From Acidiferrobacter sp. (GTDB lineage: Bacteria > Pseudomonadota > Gammaproteobacteria > Acidiferrobacterales > Acidiferrobacteraceae): a stretch of 10,158 nt of DNA. The stretch lies in NCBI GenBank assembly GCA_027335965.1, contig DAHWGZ010000049.1, positions 1 to 10,158 on the forward strand, in the 5' to 3' direction. Shown in pieces: positions 7,278 to 10,158 of this stretch. The notes under the pieces are model-generated. The model was not told the DNA's origin and searched no databases. It was given only the letters and a program-made list of their open reading frames with translations. Positions within the stretch are counted from its first letter, which is position 1. Each line of letters begins with the position of its first letter. A program made the position numbers and the translations under genes.

Positions 7278-7283
7278 GAAATA
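7278..7283 (-). promoter_or_regulatory. candidate -10 of the synthase promoter
   Basis: TATTTC on the minus strand (four of six bases to consensus) predicts a transcription start near 7271-7272, about 21 nt before the ATG. That start puts the lux box centre at about -42.5, the usual site for LuxR-type activation. There is no good -35 at normal spacing, as expected of an activator-dependent promoter. Confidence 0.4.
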
Positions 7284-7304
7284 GCCGAAATCAGGCGACA
7301 ACGT

Positions 7305-7324
7305 ACCTGTTGGTTTATGCAGGA
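7305..7324 (-). promoter_or_regulatory. lux box (LuxR binding site) upstream of the synthase gene
   Basis: ACCTGTTGGTTTATGCAGGA (plus strand) matches 17 of 20 positions of the published lux-box consensus RNSTGYAxGATNxTRCASRT, including both CTG/CAG half-site cores in the correct register. It is an imperfect dyad, so it can be read on either strand; its position relative to the synthase promoter suggests positive autoregulation. Confidence 0.65.
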
Positions 7325-7436
7325 GCGGGGTCTCGGCGGGGGAAAACGGCGGGGTCCTGGTATTCGGTGGCGCGCGCGGGCCGACGGGCGGGGCGCGACG
7401 CGGGACTGGCCTGCCCGTCAGCGGCCGGTCAGCGAT

Positions 7437-7474
7437 AGCCGCGGACCGTGGGCCCAAGGCCCGCGGTCTTGGCT
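7437..7474. promoter_or_regulatory. strong GC hairpin between synthase and cupin genes
   Basis: GACCGTGGGCC (7444-7454) and GGCCCGCGGTC (7458-7468) form an 11-bp stem with one G-T wobble around a CAA loop, and AGCC/GGCT (7437-7440 and 7471-7474) can extend it past a small internal loop. No T-run follows on either strand, so it is not a standard intrinsic terminator. Role unknown. Confidence 0.45.
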
Positions 7475-7485
7475 GCGCGCGGGGC

Positions 7486-7515
7486 GGGACAAGCGGCGGG
7501 CTTTCCCGCTAGAAT
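7486..7515 (+). promoter_or_regulatory. probable promoter of the cupin gene, predicting a leaderless transcript
   Basis: GGGACA (7486-7491, four of six bases) and TAGAAT (7510-7515, five of six) are separated by 18 nt. Only six bases lie between the -10 and the ATG at 7522, so transcription would begin at or next to the start codon. Consistent with this, no Shine-Dalgarno sequence is seen. Confidence 0.45.
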
Positions 7516-7521
7516 GCGCGC

Positions 7522-7893
7522 ATGAACCCGCGCACGCCTGAACCGGTGGCCAAGCCGCAACCGGCCTACGAGACCAAGGACGGATCACGCATCCGCGAAT
7601 TGTGGCACCCCGATCATGGCGGCGAGGGGGCCATGAGCCTTGCCGAGGCGACGGTCGATGCCGGCACGGCCACCCAGTGGCACCGCCACCTTCGGAGCGA
7701 GGAGTTCTATCACATCCTCAGCGGCGCGGGGGTGATGGAGCGCGGTTCGGAGCGCTTCGCGATCGAGGCCGGGGACACCCTGCGGATCCCCGCGGGGGTC
7801 GCTCACCGCGTGACGGCATCCCCCGCCACGGCGCTCGTGATCCTGTGCTGCTGCGCGCCGCCTTACCGCCATGACGACACGCAAGTCCTCTAA
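7522..7893 (+). CDS. single-domain cupin protein
   Basis: A 123-residue cytoplasmic protein with one cupin barrel. Both cupin motifs are present. Motif 1 has His54, His56 and Glu61 followed by Gly68 (HRHLRSEEFYHILSG); motif 2 has Gly84, then PAGVAH with His95. Together these give the usual three-His, one-Glu metal site. The C-terminus contains a CCC run (109-111). Small cupins of this kind may be dioxygenases, isomerases or sensors, and nothing here fixes the substrate. The ATG at 7522 is the only sensible start, and the near -10 suggests a leaderless message. Its end overlaps the next gene by 23 nt, so the two are likely co-expressed. It is divergent from the synthase gene, with 271 nt between them. 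Confidence 0.8.
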   Translation: MNPRTPEPVAKPQPAYETKDGSRIRELWHPDHGGEGAMSLAEATVDAGTATQWHRHLRSEEFYHILSGAGVMERGSERFAIEAGDTLRIPAGVAHRVTASPATALVILCCCAPPYRHDDTQVL

Positions 7894-8212
7894 GCGGCCC
7901 GCGAGCCGGCGAGCGCGGCCCAAGCCGCGCCCGGAGCGCCGGGATCCCCTGCGCGTGGCGTGGCTCGTGTTGGTGGTGGCCGCGGCCGTCGGCGCCTGCC
8001 TCTATCCACCCTGGAACAACGTGTGGACGAATTTCGAAGGGTTTCGCATGCACGCGCCGCTCGCCTATGCGTTTTTGTGGTCGCCCCCGCCGCCGGTCTT
8101 TCCGGTGGCGCGCGCCATCGACATCAAGCGGCTCGCCGAGGAACTCGCGGTGGTGGTGGTCGTGGGAGGGCTCGTTTACTGGGTGCTTGGCAAGCGCCAC
8201 GGGCGCCGCTAG
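7871..8212 (+). CDS. small two-helix inner-membrane protein
   Basis: A 113-residue protein without a recognised function. A strongly basic N-terminus (about 1-27, rich in Arg, Lys and Pro) should stay in the cytoplasm. The first helix runs at about 28-44 and ends in YPPW, the second at about 89-107. The roughly 45 residues between them, including WNNVWTNFEGFRMHAPLAY and a PPPP run, would face the periplasm, and the short basic tail GKRHGRR is again cytoplasmic. The positive-inside rule supports this N-in/C-in topology. The YPPW element after a first helix resembles small uncharacterised proteobacterial membrane proteins. The start at 7871 lies within the cupin gene in another frame. The stop at 8210-8212 is 26 nt from the convergent reductase gene; only a weak GCCGC-TAG-GCGGC hairpin lies between. 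Confidence 0.7.
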   Translation: MTTRKSSKRPASRRARPKPRPERRDPLRVAWLVLVVAAAVGACLYPPWNNVWTNFEGFRMHAPLAYAFLWSPPPPVFPVARAIDIKRLAEELAVVVVVGGLVYWVLGKRHGRR

Positions 8213-8238
8213 GCGGCCATCGGGGCGCGGGACCGGAG

Positions 8239-9210
8239 TCAGGCGGGGCTGCGGAGGAAGGCGTCGGCGTGGATGTGCTTGAGGGCCGCGCCCGCCAGGT
8301 ACAGGCGCTTGTGCGCGGACCGCACCATGTCGGGGTGGCCGCACAGGAAGGCGCGCCAGCCGGCCATGCGCGGCAGGTCGCCTAGGGCGACATCGAGCAC
8401 GCGCCCCTGACGCAGATCCCCGGCGGGAGGCTCGCGCGACACGCACGGATGATAATGGACGGCGGCGTGGCGACCGCTCAGCGCGCGCAATTCGTCCACG
8501 AGGTACAGTCCCTCCTTGTCGCGGCTGCCGTGGTAGAGATGGATGGGGCCGCGGTGCCCGTGGCGCAGGGCATCGCGAAGGATGCCGTAGAGCGGCGCGA
8601 GCCCCGATCCGGTACCGAGCATCAGCAGGGGCTGCTCGGGGTCGGATGGCAGGTAAAAGCATTCCCCGAGCGGCGCGCTGACGGCGATCCGATCGCCGAC
8701 CCGCAGGGACTCGTGGATCCAGCCGCTGATCTGGCCCTGTGATACGCGGCGCACGTGAATCGTGAGATGGGGATCGAGCGCGGGCGCGCTGGCGAGCGAG
8801 TAGCTGCGGCTCAACCGCTCGTCCCTGAACACGTTGATGAATTGGCCGGCGCGGTAGTCCCCCATGTCCGGGCACTCGAGGGAGACCGAGACGATCTCGC
8901 GGTTCAAGGGCGTGATCGCGCGCACCGTGGCGGCAAGACGGGGCGCCTCGGCGCCAGGGGGCTCGACGCGCAGGGTTTCGCGCGGCACGCATTGGCACGC
9001 CAGGAAATAGCCGCGTGCGCGCAGCGTGTCCTTTACGCCTTTTTGCGAGGCCTCCGGGACACGCCCCTCCACGGCGCGCATGAGGCAGGTCTGGCAGACG
9101 CCGCTGCGGCACGAGGAGGGGATGTCCTCGCCGCCCCGCGTCAAGGTCTCGAGGACGGTCTCGCCGTCTTTGCACGCATGGCTCTTGTCGCCTAAAAGTA
9201 TCTCGGGCAT
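8239..9210 (-). CDS. 2Fe-2S/FAD/NAD(P)H oxidoreductase, probable electron donor to the haemoglobin
   Basis: A 323-residue electron-transfer protein of the phenol/methane-monooxygenase-reductase type. Residues 1-88 form a plant-type 2Fe-2S ferredoxin domain with ligands Cys34, Cys39, Cys42 and Cys72. Residues 92-190 form the FAD domain, with RSYS at 135-138. Residues 195-320 form the NAD(P)H domain, with GTGSGLAP (199-206) and the terminal LCGHP (289-293). Such proteins take electrons from NAD(P)H through FAD to the cluster and on to an oxygenase or haem protein. No oxygenase is seen here; the gene directly upstream, 14 nt away, is a truncated haemoglobin, so that is the likely acceptor. The ATG at 9210 lacks a clear ribosome site, which suggests coupling to the upstream gene. 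Lone ferredoxin reductases of this type are often misnamed after glucoseen or dioxygenase reductases. Confidence 0.85.
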   Translation of the reverse strand: MPEILLGDKSHACKDGETVLETLTRGGEDIPSSCRSGVCQTCLMRAVEGRVPEASQKGVKDTLRARGYFLACQCVPRETLRVEPPGAEAPRLAATVRAITPLNREIVSVSLECPDMGDYRAGQFINVFRDERLSRSYSLASAPALDPHLTIHVRRVSQGQISGWIHESLRVGDRIAVSAPLGECFYLPSDPEQPLLMLGTGSGLAPLYGILRDALRHGHRGPIHLYHGSRDKEGLYLVDELRALSGRHAAVHYHPCVSREPPAGDLRQGRVLDVALGDLPRMAGWRAFLCGHPDMVRSAHKRLYLAGAALKHIHADAFLRSPA

Positions 9211-9224
9211 GGGGTTTTGAGGCG

Positions 9225-9593
9225 TCAGCGGCCGAGGATGTCCGCGCGCGTGCCCTCGCAGAGCGCCGCCACCTCGTCGATACGGTCTTGCGCCACGCCA
9301 AGCTCGCGCAGCGTCGCGGACAGGTGGTCGACGATGATGTCGAAGTGCGTGTCGTTCAGGCCGCGCGCCACCAAGTGCGCATGCCCTCGGCGCATGTCCG
9401 CGCCCGTGTAGTGGTTGGGCCCGCCGAAGGCCATGGTGAGGAAGGCCTTTTGCTTGGCGGCCTGTTTTTCCATGTCCACGTCGTCGAAGAACCCGTTCAC
9501 GCGGTCGTCGGCCAGGACCTTCCGGTAGAAGATGTCCACGGCCACGTTGACCGCCTGTTCGCCGCCGATCTCTTGAAATAATGCCTGACTCAT
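9225..9593 (-). CDS. glbN: group I truncated haemoglobin (trHbN type), probable NO dioxygenase
   Basis: A 122-residue 2-on-2 haemoglobin. By hand alignment with mycobacterial trHbN, the proximal haem ligand is His71 (MRRGHAHL), TyrB10 is Tyr23, PheCD1 is Phe36, and the distal polar residues are Gln44 (E7) and Gln48 (E11). The GGP and YTGADM segments (57-67) are typical of group I. Tyr plus Gln at the distal site stabilises bound oxygen, as in proteins that turn nitric oxide into nitrate. AAGGAG ends four bases before the ATG and fixes the start. An NsrR-type operator covers the promoter and a reductase gene follows 14 nt later, so an NO-inducible detoxification pair is the best reading. The family is well recognised; the NO role is inferred from context. 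Confidence 0.88.
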   Translation of the reverse strand: MSQALFQEIGGEQAVNVAVDIFYRKVLADDRVNGFFDDVDMEKQAAKQKAFLTMAFGGPNHYTGADMRRGHAHLVARGLNDTHFDIIVDHLSATLRELGVAQDRIDEVAALCEGTRADILGR

Positions 9594-9619
9594 GTCGCTC
9601 CTTGGTCGTTATCGCATGA

Positions 9620-9644
9620 AAAGATGTATACAATATACATCTTT
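9620..9644. promoter_or_regulatory. NsrR-type nitric-oxide-responsive operator
   Basis: Arms AAAGATGTATA (9620-9630) and TATACATCTTT (9634-9644) are perfect inverted repeats around CAA. They match the NsrR consensus built on AAGATG...CATCTT with an AT-rich centre, in the 11-1-11 spacing. The site covers the predicted -10 and most of the spacer of the haemoglobin promoter, as a repressor site should. No nsrR gene lies in the window. Confidence 0.75.
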
Positions 9645-9654
9645 ATCGGGACAA
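9625..9654 (-). promoter_or_regulatory. promoter of the haemoglobin-reductase operon
   Basis: On the minus strand, TTGTCC (-35, 9649-9654) and TATACA (-10, 9625-9630) stand 18 nt apart, each with four or five consensus matches. Transcription would start near 9618, leaving a leader of about 25 nt that carries the AAGGAG ribosome site. Confidence 0.5.
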
Positions 9655-9856
9655 CCCGCCGAAGGCCTCGAGCCTCGATCATCGCACGGCGGGTACGGCC
9701 TTTACACTAAGACAAGCCATGCGATATTGTCAAATATCATTCGATGGTGGCTTGACGCTCCCGCGCGCCGCACGTACCAAGACCGGGCCTTTGGAGGGGT
9801 TTCCAGCAGTCCAATAAACAGTTTTGTGAACCGGCTTAGTTGTATACAATTTGATC
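9655..9856. other. non-coding, AT-richer stretch between the haemoglobin promoter and the tnpB fragment
   Basis: No credible gene is seen. The stretch holds three dyads: CCCGCCG/CGGCGGG (9655-9661 and 9687-9693, 25-nt loop), GATATT-GTCA-AATATC (9723-9738), and the perfect palindrome TTGTATACAA (9840-9849). Its base composition is clearly less GC-rich than its surroundings, which fits the edge of a mobile element. No TnpB N-terminal remnant was found in any frame. Confidence 0.4.
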
Positions 9857-10158
9857 ATGTCTCGCAAACTCGTTGCCATCCATGAAGCCGCCAAGGCGAG
9901 GGTGGGGTTGGCGGCCCATGCGCCCATTCCGAAAGGGGTGCGGCTGCCGGTATCGGAGAATGCGAAAAAGGCCAGGGCGGAATTGTCCCGGCTCCCTGCC
10001 CGTATCGCCAATATCCGTGCCGATGCGTTGCACAAGCTCACGTCAGAGGTGACCAGGCGGTTCCATACCACCTGCATCCAAGACTTGAATGTGCGCGGGA
10101 TGCTGAAGAATCGCCGTTTGGCCCGCCCCCTTGCCGACATGGGCTTTTTTGAGTTCCG
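9857..10158 (+). pseudogene. tnpB: tnpB fragment of an IS200/IS605-family element, 5'-truncated and running off the window
   Basis: One hundred residues are visible and the frame is still open at the window edge. From about residue 36 the protein follows the central part of TnpB (OrfB of IS605/IS1341): SENAKKARAELSRL, ARIANIRADALHKLT, then DLNVRGMLKN and LADMGFFEF. TnpB is an RNA-guided nuclease of transposons. Two things argue for decay. First, the N-terminal half, including the first RuvC Asp, is absent, and the first 35 or so residues match nothing I know. Second, the RuvC catalytic Glu of the usual EDLNV motif is Gln (CIQDLNV, residue 76). The Gln could come from one base change (GAA to CAA). 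The downstream part, with the last catalytic Asp and zinc finger, cannot be seen, so the start at 9857 is only nominal. Confidence 0.65.

Noticed and set aside
7251..7457. Longer N-terminus of the LuxI-like synthase
   Set aside because: The extension is Pro/Arg-rich and would cover the lux box and promoter; the ATG at 7250 has a good ribosome site and matches the family start.
7718..9301. Long minus-strand open frame (about 527 codons) overlapping the reductase and cupin genes
   Set aside because: Very Arg-rich low-complexity translation without motifs, out of frame with the clear reductase gene; a shadow of GC bias.
9840..9849. TTGTATACAA as a second NsrR site
   Set aside because: It lacks the AAGATG/CATCTT flanks that define the NsrR consensus and shares only the central AT-rich bases.

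Overview
The window is about two-thirds GC and densely coded, with short gaps and overlapping start/stop codons, as in a high-GC proteobacterium (gamma or beta). An aryl-polyene-type pigment operon, LuxI/LuxR-type quorum sensing, an NsrR-like operator and an IS605-type TnpB fragment all fit that group. An acidophilic or chemolithotrophic gammaproteobacterium is possible, but that is a guess and the sequence does not prove a genus.

Layout. (1) 1-4129, plus strand: the 3' end of an aryl-polyene-like operon, with an MMPL/RND exporter cut by the window edge, a beta-ketoacyl-ACP synthase with an intact Cys-His-His triad, and its chain-length-factor partner, which lacks the Cys. The three genes overlap by 1-4 nt. 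(2) 4175-4489, minus strand: a small exported protein built of 11-residue repeats, with an extended -10 promoter. (3) 4693-5709: a zinc alcohol dehydrogenase of the YahK/cinnamyl-alcohol-dehydrogenase type. (4) 5873-7250: a canonical acyl-homoserine-lactone receptor (LuxR) and a LuxI-like synthase that converge and overlap by 104 nt. A strong lux-box match lies upstream of the synthase at the spacing expected for LuxR activation. (5) 7522-8212: a cupin, possibly leaderless, overlapping a small two-helix membrane protein. (6) 8239-9593, minus strand: a group I truncated haemoglobin followed by a 2Fe-2S/FAD/NAD(P)H oxidoreductase, with a near-perfect NsrR-type palindrome over the promoter. (7) 9594-10158: a lower-GC stretch and a 5'-truncated tnpB-like gene running off the window, with Gln in place of the RuvC catalytic Glu.

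How it fits together. The LuxI/LuxR pair looks like a complete circuit with positive feedback through the lux box. Whether it controls the neighbouring polyene operon cannot be seen, because that operon's promoter lies outside the window. The haemoglobin-reductase pair reads as a nitric-oxide-inducible NO dioxygenase made from two polypeptides, a split counterpart of flavohaemoglobin. I found no CRISPR array, tRNA or rRNA. The most notable signals are the lux box, the NsrR operator with its two-gene target, the 11-residue repeat protein and the uncertain identity of the LuxI-like enzyme.
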